DNA of 14,270 nucleotides, taken from the NCBI GenBank assembly GCA_947625995.1, contig CANQQN010000021.1:1-14270 (forward strand), in the 5' to 3' direction. The position numbers were made by a program, and so were the translations under genes. The notes under the pieces were generated by a model. The model did no database searches. It was not told the origin of the DNA and was given only the letters and a program-made list of their open reading frames with translations. This document shows, one piece after another, positions 1 through 5,132 of this stretch. This DNA is from an uncultured Lachnospiraceae bacterium (lineage in GTDB: Bacteria > Bacillota > Clostridia > Lachnospirales > Lachnospiraceae). How positions within the stretch are numbered: position 1 is the first letter of the stretch; every line of letters starts with the position of its first letter.

Positions 1-76
1 AGTTAAGTTGAACCGCCGTATGCCGAACGGCATGTACGGTGGTGTGAGAGGGCGGAGAAAATCCGCCCTACTCGAT
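1..76 (+). mobile_element. 3' end of a group II intron (domains V and VI), cut by window edge
   Basis: Seen: positions 12-20 (ACCGCCGTA) pair with 35-43 (TACGGTGGT), enclosing an inner stem capped by a GAAC loop and a two-base bulge. This is the 34-nt domain V layout of the group II intron catalytic core. Next, 50-56 (GGGCGGA) pairs with 62-68 (TCCGCCC) as domain VI. A70 lies 7 nt from the CTACTCGAT-like 3' end, where the branch-point adenosine belongs. Domain V binds catalytic metal ions and domain VI supplies the lariat branch nucleotide. The intron body and any reverse transcriptase or maturase gene would lie left of the window on the same strand. The exact 3' splice site (about 76) is inferred. 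Confidence 0.85.
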
Positions 77-91
77 TGAAAAGAAGCTGGA

Positions 92-118
92 GAGGGAAGT
101 CCATTCGGAACTTCCCTC
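92..118. terminator. Hairpin just downstream of the intron; weak terminator candidate for the coiled-coil gene
   Basis: GAGGGAAGT (92-100) pairs perfectly with ACTTCCCTC (110-118), with two more C-G pairs inside. Read on the minus strand it lies about 55 nt after the stop of the coiled-coil gene. A T-rich stretch (CTTCTTTTC) follows, but only several bases after the stem, so terminator activity is uncertain. A smaller perfect hairpin (TGGTTC 151-156 / GAACCA 160-165) lies between it and the gene. The plus-strand side has no T-tract. Confidence 0.4.
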
Positions 119-171
119 AGTGAAAATAAATATATGGTTTCTCATATGTATGGTTCTATGAACCAGTGATA

Positions 172-780
172 CTATGCAATCTGGCTGAGTTTTTCACTGT
201 GTAACCGGAGTGTTTTTTTCATAACTCCAACATCAGATTCCAACGCATCGATACGAGCTTTTTCTTTAGTAAAATCTTTGGCGGCAGGCATGTAATTTTC
301 GGCCAGTATCCGGATATTTTTGTCAGTCACATTCTCCAAATGTAATTGAATGCTACGGGTATTGTTTTCCACAACCAGCATCCTGTCTTTCAGACCTTGT
401 ACGTCGCCCTTCAGGCCATGTACATCATCCTTCAGGTCCTGTACGTCAGCTTTGAGATCCCGGATATCATTTTCCACAACCTGCATTCTGTCTTTTAGAT
501 CTTGGACGTCGGCTTTGAGATCCCGGATATCGTTTTCCACAGCCAGCATCCTGTTTTTTAGATCTTGGATGTCGGCTTTGAGATCCCGGATATCGTTTTC
601 CACAACCAGCATCCTGTCTTTTAGATCTTGGACATCAGTTTTGAGATCCCGGATATCATTTTCCATAACCTGTATTCTGTCTTTCAGGTCCTGTATATCC
701 TCTCTCAGAGGCTGTATTGCCGCCTGTAGCTTTTGTTCAAAAACGGCAGACAATTGTATGAACAGCTCGTCGTTTGTCAT
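172..780 (-). CDS. Repetitive coiled-coil protein (21-residue repeats)
   Basis: A 202-residue, highly charged protein of unknown role. Residues about 28-146 are almost pure heptad repeat: a 14-residue unit like DVQDLKDRMLVVEN alternates with a 7-residue unit like DIRDLKA. There are four full 21-residue units (28-48, 49-69, 70-90, 91-111) and then partial ones. Leucine, isoleucine and valine fall at core heptad positions, so a long parallel coiled coil is expected. There is no signal peptide or membrane segment. The C-terminal 55 residues (from about 147) are less repetitive but still helical and charged. The start is supported by a GGGGG-containing ribosome site about 5 nt before the ATG and a promoter 30-60 bp upstream. 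I do not recognise a specific family; similar heptad-repeat hypotheticals are common in Clostridia. A cytoplasmic oligomeric scaffold is only a guess. Confidence 0.85.
   Translation of the reverse strand: MTNDELFIQLSAVFEQKLQAAIQPLREDIQDLKDRIQVMENDIRDLKTDVQDLKDRMLVVENDIRDLKADIQDLKNRMLAVENDIRDLKADVQDLKDRMQVVENDIRDLKADVQDLKDDVHGLKGDVQGLKDRMLVVENNTRSIQLHLENVTDKNIRILAENYMPAAKDFTKEKARIDALESDVGVMKKTLRLHSEKLSQIA
343..699 (-). repeat. In-frame tandem 63-bp repeats within the coiled-coil gene
   Basis: The 18-mer TTTGAGATCCCGGATATC (plus strand) occurs at 451, 514, 577 and 640, exactly 63 bp apart. The flanking TTTTCCACAACC-type segments are also nearly identical. Each copy encodes one 21-residue coiled-coil unit, so copy-number change keeps the reading frame. 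Codon-level identity suggests recent duplication or homogenisation rather than ancient repeats kept only at protein level. Confidence 0.9.
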
Positions 781-811
781 TGAATTCCCCCTTTCTTTTT
801 ATAGTGGATTT

Positions 812-841
812 ATCATACCACAGAAATGAGGCAAAATGCAA
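812..841 (-). promoter_or_regulatory. Promoter for the coiled-coil gene
   Basis: On the minus strand TTGCAT (841-836) is followed by an 18-bp spacer and TATGAT (817-812). The bases before the -10 (TGG) add an extended -10 motif. Transcription would start near 805, about 25 nt before the ATG at 780, leaving a short leader with the ribosome site. Confidence 0.6.
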
Positions 842-884
842 TATTTTTCGACAAAAAATCACAAAATAAAATAAAACGCAACAT

Positions 885-916
885 ATAAAATATAAAAACC
901 GTATCAATAGATACGG
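885..916 (-). terminator. Rho-independent terminator of the small transcription unit
   Basis: On the minus strand CCGTATC (916-910) pairs with GATACGG (905-899) around a four-base loop, followed at once by TTTTTATATTTTA. The 7-bp perfect stem and T-tract are typical of intrinsic termination. It lies 14 nt after the stop of the 25-codon ORF and upstream of the coiled-coil gene's own promoter, so it separates the two units. Confidence 0.7.
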
Positions 917-1035
917 AGTGATTTGTATATTAAAAAACAGCATCAGCCGCCGCGTGTTCCTCCGGGATAATTTGATGTGTGAACCGAGACACCGGCGATA
1001 CGGACATGCCGCACTCCTCCCGGAACTGATGCCAT
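899..1035 (-). ncRNA. Candidate short structured transcript of unknown class
   Basis: A transcript starting near 1035 and ending at the 899-916 terminator would be about 150 nt including the U-tract. Its 5' end, GCATCAG (1032-1026), is perfectly complementary to CTGATGC (946-940). Nested inside, CCGGGA (1023-1018) is complementary to TCCCGG (967-962), and GTGT/ACAC arms can form in the centre. Nested closing helices plus a dedicated terminator resemble a folded regulatory RNA. It does not match any riboswitch, SRP RNA or tmRNA core I recognise, and I could not place it as 6S RNA. The alternative is an mRNA for the 25-residue peptide, or both. Confidence 0.35.
930..1007 (-). CDS. Possible 25-residue small protein, unrecognised
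   Basis: An ATG at 1007 is preceded at 6-nt spacing by a strong Shine-Dalgarno (GGGAGGAG, 1021-1014). It opens a 25-codon frame ending in TAA at 930. The peptide starts MSVSPVSRFTHQ and ends EEHAAADAVF. It is polar, has three histidines, no membrane segment and no leader-peptide run of one amino acid. The frame stays open upstream beyond the promoter, so the short start is chosen from the ribosome site and the promoter. The Shine-Dalgarno is also part of a predicted stem with downstream sequence, so the RNA itself may be the product and the ORF accidental. No homology is claimed. Confidence 0.35.
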   Translation of the reverse strand: MSVSPVSRFTHQIIPEEHAAADAVF

Positions 1036-1040
1036 GTATA

Positions 1041-1069
1041 ATTATACTTCAGGTAGTAGAAAAATGCAA
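1041..1069 (-). promoter_or_regulatory. Near-consensus promoter of the small transcription unit
   Basis: On the minus strand TTGCAT (1069-1064) is followed by exactly 17 bp and TATAAT (1046-1041). Start is predicted near 1035. It reuses the TTGCAT -35 seen at the coiled-coil gene promoter. There is no long gene directly downstream; only the 25-codon frame and the terminator follow. Confidence 0.65.
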
Positions 1070-1155
1070 AATATTTACAAAGATTTCTTTTGCCGGACTG
1101 TGTGCCTGCAAGCAGCCGTGGCTTATCGTGTAACTTCCAGACCCACACTGTAATG

Positions 1156-1180
1156 TCTGCAAAAGCTTGTTTTGCGCAGA
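1156..1180. repeat. Imperfect inverted repeat downstream of the copper operon
   Basis: TCTGC/AAAA (1156-1164) pairs with TTTT/GCGCAGA (1170-1180) as a 9-bp stem with a 2-nt bulge. It abuts the copA terminator arms. There is no T-tract on either side, so it is probably a 3'-end structure or a relic. Confidence 0.35.
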
Positions 1181-1216
1181 TTTACAGGTTACATAAAACC
1201 TGTAAACAGACAGGTT
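1181..1216 (-). terminator. Probable copA terminator with two alternative hairpins
   Basis: Three arms share one core sequence. On the minus strand AACCTGT (1216-1210) can pair with ACAGGTT (1203-1197), followed by TTATG. Alternatively TTTACAGGTT (1206-1197) pairs with AACCTGTAAA (1190-1181), a perfect 10-bp stem. The two stems compete for the middle arm. The first begins only 4 bp after the copA stop and fits a short-U intrinsic terminator; the second has no U-run. Confidence 0.5.
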
Positions 1217-1220
1217 GTGT

Positions 1221-1430
1221 TTACTGGATTGATACAACCGTATAATCTTTATCTTCCACAGTCTTTTTCAGAATATCATCTGAGACATCGCCGCTAAGAG
1301 AGACAACTGCGGTTCCAGCCTCATGGCTGACTACCGCTTCGGATACTTCCGGCAGCGCTTCCAGCGCTTTTTTCACTGTAGCCTCACAGTGTCCGCACAT
1401 CATTCCTTCGATCTTCATTGTTTTTGTCAT
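1221..1430 (-). CDS. Possible internally initiated CopZ-like copper chaperone (nested in copA)
   Basis: Within the copA frame an ATG at 1430 is preceded by AAGGAGGA (1445-1438) at 7-nt spacing, a far better ribosome site than that of copA itself. Starting here gives a 69-residue protein, the normal length of a free CopZ chaperone. It begins MTKTMKIEGMMCGHC and contains one complete metal-binding fold. Seen: the site, the ATG and the uninterrupted frame. Inferred: the same DNA makes both a fused domain and a free chaperone. The layout resembles a former copA-copZ gene pair joined by loss of the copA stop codon. E. coli copA makes a free chaperone-like fragment by a different mechanism, programmed frameshifting. 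Confidence 0.5.
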   Translation of the reverse strand: MTKTMKIEGMMCGHCEATVKKALEALPEVSEAVVSHEAGTAVVSLSGDVSDDILKKTVEDKDYTVVSIQ

Positions 1431-3755
1431 TGTAGAATCCTCCTTGTTTTGTTTTTGATGTTTGTTTTTGAATGCCATTTTTTTATCTTTAGACGCATCA
1501 TGGATGCGGATAAAGTTCAGTCTCAGCGCATTGGATACCACGCAGAAGCTGGATAAGCTCATAGCAGCCGCGCCGAACATGGGATTTAGCTGCCAATGAA
1601 ACAGCGGGATCCATACGCCTGCCGCCAGCGGGATGCCGATCACGTTGTAGAAAAATGCCCAGAAGAGATTTTCGTGAATATTCTTCAGCGTGGCGCGGCT
1701 TGCCCGGATCGCTGCGGGAACGTCGCTTAAGCGGCTTTTCATCAGCACTACGTCCGCGGCGTCTATGGCAATATCCGTTCCTGCGCCGATGGCAATGCCG
1801 GTGTCGGCGCGGGTAAGCGCGGGTGCGTCGTTGATGCCGTCGCCTACCATGGCAACTTTTCCCTGTGCTTTCAGATTTCGGATCACGGTTTCCTTTCCTT
1901 CCGGCAGTACGCCTGCGATCACCTCGTCCACGCCTGCCTGTCTGCCGATGGCGTTGGCGGTCCGCTCATTATCGCCGGTGAGCATCACCACCCGGATTCC
2001 CATATTCTGGAGTTCCTTGACAGCCTGCGGGCTGTCCTCCTTGATCACATCCGCTACTGCGATCATACCAAGCAGCGCACCGTCCTTCAGAAAGAACAGC
2101 GGTGTCTTTCCCTGACCGGACAGTTGATCCGCCTTTGCCTTGATTTCTTTTGAAAGAGAAGTCTGGCTGCTTATATAGGCGAGGCTTCCGCCGGTAAGCA
2201 CGGCGTGATCAAGAACAGCGGACAGGCCATTGCCGGGCAATGCCTGAAAATTTGAGACTTCCGACGATGGTATCGCAAGCTCCGACCCTTTTTTTATAAT
2301 TGCCTTTGCAAGCGGATGTTCGCTTTTCTGTTCCAGAGAGCAGGCCGCCTGTAAAAGTTCGCTTTCCGTGATCCCGTTCGCAGGGATCAGATCTGTTACG
2401 GCAGGTTCGCCTTTTGTAATGGTGCCTGTCTTGTCCAGCGCCACGATCTGCGTCCTGCCTGTCTCTTCGAGAGAGGCGGCTGTTTTAAACAGGATTCCGT
2501 TTCTGGCGCTGACGCCGTTGCCAACCATGATCGCTACGGGAGTCGCCAGACCGAGGGCGCAGGGGCAACTGATCACAAGAACGGAGATCCCGCGGGCAAG
2601 CGCGAATCCAAAGCTTTCTCCCGCAAGCAGCCAGACGAGCGCCGAGAGAATCGCGATCCCGATCACCACAGGGACAAAGACGCCGGAAACCTTGTCGGCA
2701 ATTTTGGCAATGGGTGCTTTTGTGGCAGCCGCGTCGCTGACCATCCGGATGATCTGTGACAACGTGGTATCTTCACCAACCTTTGTGGCTTCGCAGCGGA
2801 TGTAGCCGGACTGGTTTACGGTGGCGGCGGATACCGGATCGCCGACGGTCTTGTCAATGGGAATGCTTTCCCCGGTGAGCGCGGATTCATTGACCGCGCT
2901 GCTTCCCTCAACGATAACGCCGTCTGTGGGAATACTGTCGCCGGGCCGTACAACAAAAATATCGCCTTTTTTTACCTGCTCGATGGGAACTTTAATTTCC
3001 TGCCCGTCTCTGAAAAGGACGGCGGTCTTTGGCGCAAGCTTCATCAGTCCCTTCAGTGCGTCGGTGGTCTTTCCCTTAGAGCGGGCTTCCAGCATCTTGC
3101 CGACGGTGATCAGCGTCAGGATCGTGCCTGCAGATTCAAAATAGAATTCGTGCATATAGTGCATGACCGCTTCCGCGTTTCCCTCGGCCTGCGCCCCTGT
3201 CATGGCAAATAACGCGTAAGTGCTGTATAAGAATGCCGCGCCTGCGCCAAGGGCGACCAGCGTATCCATATTCGGCGCCCTGTGGAGCAGTCCCTTAAAG
3301 CCGCTGATAAAGAATTTCTGGTTGATCACCATGATGATCCCTGTAAGGAGCAGCTGCAAAAGTCCGATCGCAACAGGATTGCCGGCCAGACGTGCCGGCA
3401 GCGGCCAGTTCCACATCATATGTCCCATGGAAAGGTACATAAGCGCGATCAGAAACAGTAAGGATGCAAGCAGGCGTTTTTTCAGCAGCGGCGTGGTTTT
3501 GTCCGCAAGCGCATCCTCACTCGCGGAAGAAGATGTTGCCGCGGAGGAAGGGCTTTGTCCTCTCAGGGAAGCGCCGTAGCCTGCCTGTTCCACGGCCGCA
3601 ATGATATCTTTTGGCAGGGCGGAACCTTCCACGCCCATAGAATTGGTCAAAAGACTCACAGAGCAGGAGGTAACGCCGACTACCTTTGAGACGGCTTTTT
3701 CCACTCTGGCGCTGCAGGCGGCGCAGCTCATGCCTGTTACAGTATATTGTTCCAT
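1221..3755 (-). CDS. copA: Cu(I)-exporting P1B-type ATPase with fused C-terminal CopZ-like domain
   Basis: Membrane pump that exports Cu(I) at the cost of ATP. Domains in order (844-residue numbering): N-terminal heavy-metal-associated domain with GMSCAAC at 8-14; TGES actuator loop 294-297; metal-binding CPC in the membrane 397-399; phosphorylated DKTGT with Asp441; HP of the nucleotide domain 480-481; TGDN 593-596; GDGIND 638-643; YN 703-704 and MxxSS 732-736 in the last helices. CPC with YN and MxxSS is the signature of the Cu(I)/Ag(I) subgroup. A second metal-binding domain, GMMCGHC at 784-790, is appended after a lysine/glutamine-rich linker (about 755-775). I chose the ATG at 3755 because the methionine-like TTG 10 codons upstream has no ribosome site; the chosen start has only a weak AAAGAAG. 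It lies 102 bp behind csoR, so CsoR control of the operon is expected. Confidence 0.93.
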   Translation of the reverse strand: MEQYTVTGMSCAACSARVEKAVSKVVGVTSCSVSLLTNSMGVEGSALPKDIIAAVEQAGYGASLRGQSPSSAATSSSASEDALADKTTPLLKKRLLASLLFLIALMYLSMGHMMWNWPLPARLAGNPVAIGLLQLLLTGIIMVINQKFFISGFKGLLHRAPNMDTLVALGAGAAFLYSTYALFAMTGAQAEGNAEAVMHYMHEFYFESAGTILTLITVGKMLEARSKGKTTDALKGLMKLAPKTAVLFRDGQEIKVPIEQVKKGDIFVVRPGDSIPTDGVIVEGSSAVNESALTGESIPIDKTVGDPVSAATVNQSGYIRCEATKVGEDTTLSQIIRMVSDAAATKAPIAKIADKVSGVFVPVVIGIAILSALVWLLAGESFGFALARGISVLVISCPCALGLATPVAIMVGNGVSARNGILFKTAASLEETGRTQIVALDKTGTITKGEPAVTDLIPANGITESELLQAACSLEQKSEHPLAKAIIKKGSELAIPSSEVSNFQALPGNGLSAVLDHAVLTGGSLAYISSQTSLSKEIKAKADQLSGQGKTPLFFLKDGALLGMIAVADVIKEDSPQAVKELQNMGIRVVMLTGDNERTANAIGRQAGVDEVIAGVLPEGKETVIRNLKAQGKVAMVGDGINDAPALTRADTGIAIGAGTDIAIDAADVVLMKSRLSDVPAAIRASRATLKNIHENLFWAFFYNVIGIPLAAGVWIPLFHWQLNPMFGAAAMSLSSFCVVSNALRLNFIRIHDASKDKKMAFKNKHQKQNKEDSTMTKTMKIEGMMCGHCEATVKKALEALPEVSEAVVSHEAGTAVVSLSGDVSDDILKKTVEDKDYTVVSIQ
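1438..1445 (-). promoter_or_regulatory. Strong internal Shine-Dalgarno inside copA
   Basis: AAGGAGGA lies 7 nt before the ATG at 1430. As codons it falls in the low-complexity linker between the pump and the C-terminal metal-binding domain, where protein sequence is little constrained. Confidence 0.7.
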
Positions 3756-3803
3756 TATATCAGCTTCTTTCAGATCATAGATCAATAGAATTTAGCGGCC
3801 TTC

Positions 3804-3846
3804 GATCTTTGTCATTGGCTGCCGTGGCGCGGCAGGATCAAAGATC
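3804..3846. repeat. Long intercistronic hairpin between csoR and copA
   Basis: GATCTTTG (3804-3811) pairs with CAAAGATC (3839-3846). Inside, CTGCCG (3819-3824) pairs with CGGCAG (3830-3835) around a 5-nt loop. It has no T-tract on the minus strand, so it is not a classic terminator. It begins 11 bp after the csoR stop and may protect the csoR 3' end, guide cleavage or set the csoR:copA expression ratio; those roles are inferred. Confidence 0.6.
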
Positions 3847-3857
3847 ACAGCGCTGTT

Positions 3858-4157
3858 TTATTTCATTAACTTCTGCAGGGTGGTCACCAGCTCATCGATC
3901 ACATCTTCCTTGCCTTCGCGCAGGTCTCTGGCTACGCAGGTCCGGATATGATTTGACAGCAGTTCCTTATTGAAGGCGTTCATGGCGGCGCTGACAGCGG
4001 CAGACTGCATCAGGATATCCGTGCAGTAAGCGTTCTTTTCCAGCATCCCTTTGATGCCGCGGATCTGTCCTTCCATACGGTTTAAACGGTTGATCAGTTT
4101 CCTGTATTCCTCGGGAGATCGCTCTGTCGTTTTGCAGCAGCAGGCTTCTTTATTCAT
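3858..4157 (-). CDS. csoR: CsoR-family copper-sensing transcriptional repressor
   Basis: A 99-residue all-helical DNA-binding repressor of the DUF156/CsoR family. Family members form tetramers, bind operator DNA without metal and release it on Cu(I) binding. The Cu(I) ligand set is visible as Cys45 (in NAYCTDIL), His70 and Cys74 (in SNHIRTC). The helix RLNRMEGQIRGI (24-35) is the most conserved family segment. An N-terminal CCC cluster (6-8) lies outside the core fold and may add metal affinity. The ATG is preceded by GAGGG at suitable spacing. It is first in the operon with copA and directly behind a promoter holding two CsoR-like boxes, so autoregulation is expected. A sensor of persulfide, nickel or formaldehyde is less likely given the ligands and copA. 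Confidence 0.92.
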   Translation of the reverse strand: MNKEACCCKTTERSPEEYRKLINRLNRMEGQIRGIKGMLEKNAYCTDILMQSAAVSAAMNAFNKELLSNHIRTCVARDLREGKEDVIDELVTTLQKLMK

Positions 4158-4222
4158 AGCGTACCCTCATTTCCTAATAAAATGTGTTTGACGGTCTTTT
4201 GTATAGATACCGGAGGATAAAA

Positions 4223-4239
4223 ATACCCCATGCCGGTAT
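4223..4239. promoter_or_regulatory. CsoR-like operator 2, over the predicted start site
   Basis: Read on the minus strand as ATACCGGCATGGGGTAT: ATACC-N7-GGTAT, 17 bp, the pseudo-palindromic layout of known CsoR sites. It covers the predicted +1 (near 4237). It matches 15 of 17 bases of the inverted copy of operator 1. Confidence 0.7.
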
Positions 4240-4243
4240 ATGG

Positions 4244-4272
4244 ATTATATACCTACATGGGGTATCTGTCAA
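4244..4272 (-). promoter_or_regulatory. Consensus promoter of the csoR-copA operon
   Basis: TTGACA (4272-4267), a 17-bp spacer and TATAAT (4249-4244): a perfect consensus vegetative promoter. It starts only 27 bp past the coaX stop. Such a strong promoter fits a gene kept off by a repressor. The csoR leader is about 80 nt. Confidence 0.9.
4249..4265. promoter_or_regulatory. CsoR-like operator 1, in the promoter spacer
   Basis: Read on the minus strand as ATACCCCATGTAGGTAT: ATACC-N7-GGTAT, 17 bp. It fills the spacer between -35 and -10 and touches the -10, so bound repressor would block RNA polymerase. Confidence 0.75.
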
Positions 4273-4298
4273 GTCTCTTTATAAGAAAAAGTGATCTG

Positions 4299-5063
4299 TC
4301 AGGAATTTTTTTTGTAGATCTGCATAAGTCCCTTTAGCAGCAATGCATCATCATGAATAATGGAATGTACGCAGTGGGGAACCACGCTGCCTGCAAGTCC
4401 GCCGGTGGCGACCACCGTTGTCCGCATTCCCAGTTCCTGTTCGATCCGGTCGATCATGCCGTCCAGACAGGAGGCGTTTCCATAGATCACGCCGCTTTTC
4501 ATGCACTCGATGGTGTTTTTGCCGATGACCCGTTTTGGAGCTTCCATACTGATCCTAGGCAGCTGAGATGTGCGGCTCGTAAGAGAATCCAGCGACACTT
4601 TCATGCCCGGAAGGATCATGCCGCCGATGTAATTCCTGTTCTGGTCAACGATCTCGATGGTGGTTGCGGTACCCATATCAATGATCACAAGAGGCAGGGG
4701 GTATTCCGCGATGCCTGCCACCGCATTGACGATTAGGTCGCTGCCTACCTGAGCCGGATTATCCATAAGGATGTTAAGGCCGGTTTTTACGCCGGGACCC
4801 ACGATCATCACGGAGCTTCCGGTGATTTTTTCAATGGCTTCCCGAAACATATTGGTTACGGGAGGCACTACGGAAGAAATGATAGAGCCGTTCATGTCCG
4901 AAGGGTCTATATGGTACATTTCCAGTACATTTTTGATGCCGATGGCGTATTCCAGCACGGTCTTTGTTGTGTCCGTGGAGAGACGCTCCACAAACAGGAT
5001 CTTTTCGTTATCAAAACAGCCGATAACAGTATTTGTATTTCCGATGTCAATAGCAAGGATCAT
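4299..5063 (-). CDS. coaX: Type III pantothenate kinase
   Basis: Phosphorylates pantothenate to 4'-phosphopantothenate with ATP, the first step of coenzyme A synthesis, in the cytoplasm. The type III enzyme belongs to the acetate/sugar kinase-actin fold and in characterised members is not feedback-inhibited by CoA. Visible in 254 residues: phosphate-binding DIGNTNTV (6-13); PGVKTGL (90-96); GSDLIVNAVAG (107-117), including the catalytic-site Asp109; DMGTATT (129-135); GGMILPG (147-153). The start at 5063 is chosen because the protein then begins MILAIDIGNT as in the family and AAAGGAA lies 7 nt upstream; a GTG 19 codons further up lacks support. It lies 69 bp behind the transporter gene, same strand, so uptake and phosphorylation are probably co-transcribed. 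Confidence 0.95.
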   Translation of the reverse strand: MILAIDIGNTNTVIGCFDNEKILFVERLSTDTTKTVLEYAIGIKNVLEMYHIDPSDMNGSIISSVVPPVTNMFREAIEKITGSSVMIVGPGVKTGLNILMDNPAQVGSDLIVNAVAGIAEYPLPLVIIDMGTATTIEIVDQNRNYIGGMILPGMKVSLDSLTSRTSQLPRISMEAPKRVIGKNTIECMKSGVIYGNASCLDGMIDRIEQELGMRTTVVATGGLAGSVVPHCVHSIIHDDALLLKGLMQIYKKNS

Positions 5064-5132
5064 CAGATCATTCCTTTCAGAGAGGACGGTATGGGGCAGA
5101 ACAAAGGTCTGCTCCGTCACGTCCCGATATTT

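Larger units (their letters stand above)
4219..4265 (-). terminator. Possible coaX terminator overlapping the copper operators
   Basis: A transcript arriving from coaX would contain ATACCCCATG (4265-4256) pairing with CATGGGGTAT (4232-4223), then an inner 7-bp stem (GGTATAT/ATATACC) around a 5-nt loop, followed at once by TTTTTA. That fits an intrinsic terminator. Transcripts from the copper promoter start near 4237, lack the first arm, and would escape it. No other coaX terminator is visible. Confidence 0.5.

Noticed and set aside
343..699. Regularly spaced repeats that could suggest a CRISPR array
   Set aside because: Repeats and their intervals are all in frame and encode one continuous coiled coil; the intervals are not unique spacers.
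930..1148. 72-residue minus-strand frame covering the small unit
   Set aside because: Its upstream part runs through the -35/-10 promoter and has no ribosome site; only the last 25 codons after the Shine-Dalgarno are plausible.
3756..3785. TTG start extending CopA by 10 residues
   Set aside because: No ribosome site upstream of the TTG, and the family normally begins a few residues before the GMxCxxC motif, matching the ATG at 3755.
5064..5120. GTG start extending CoaX by 19 residues
   Set aside because: The extension shows no conserved sequence; the ATG at 5063 has AAAGGAA at good spacing and gives the family N-terminus.
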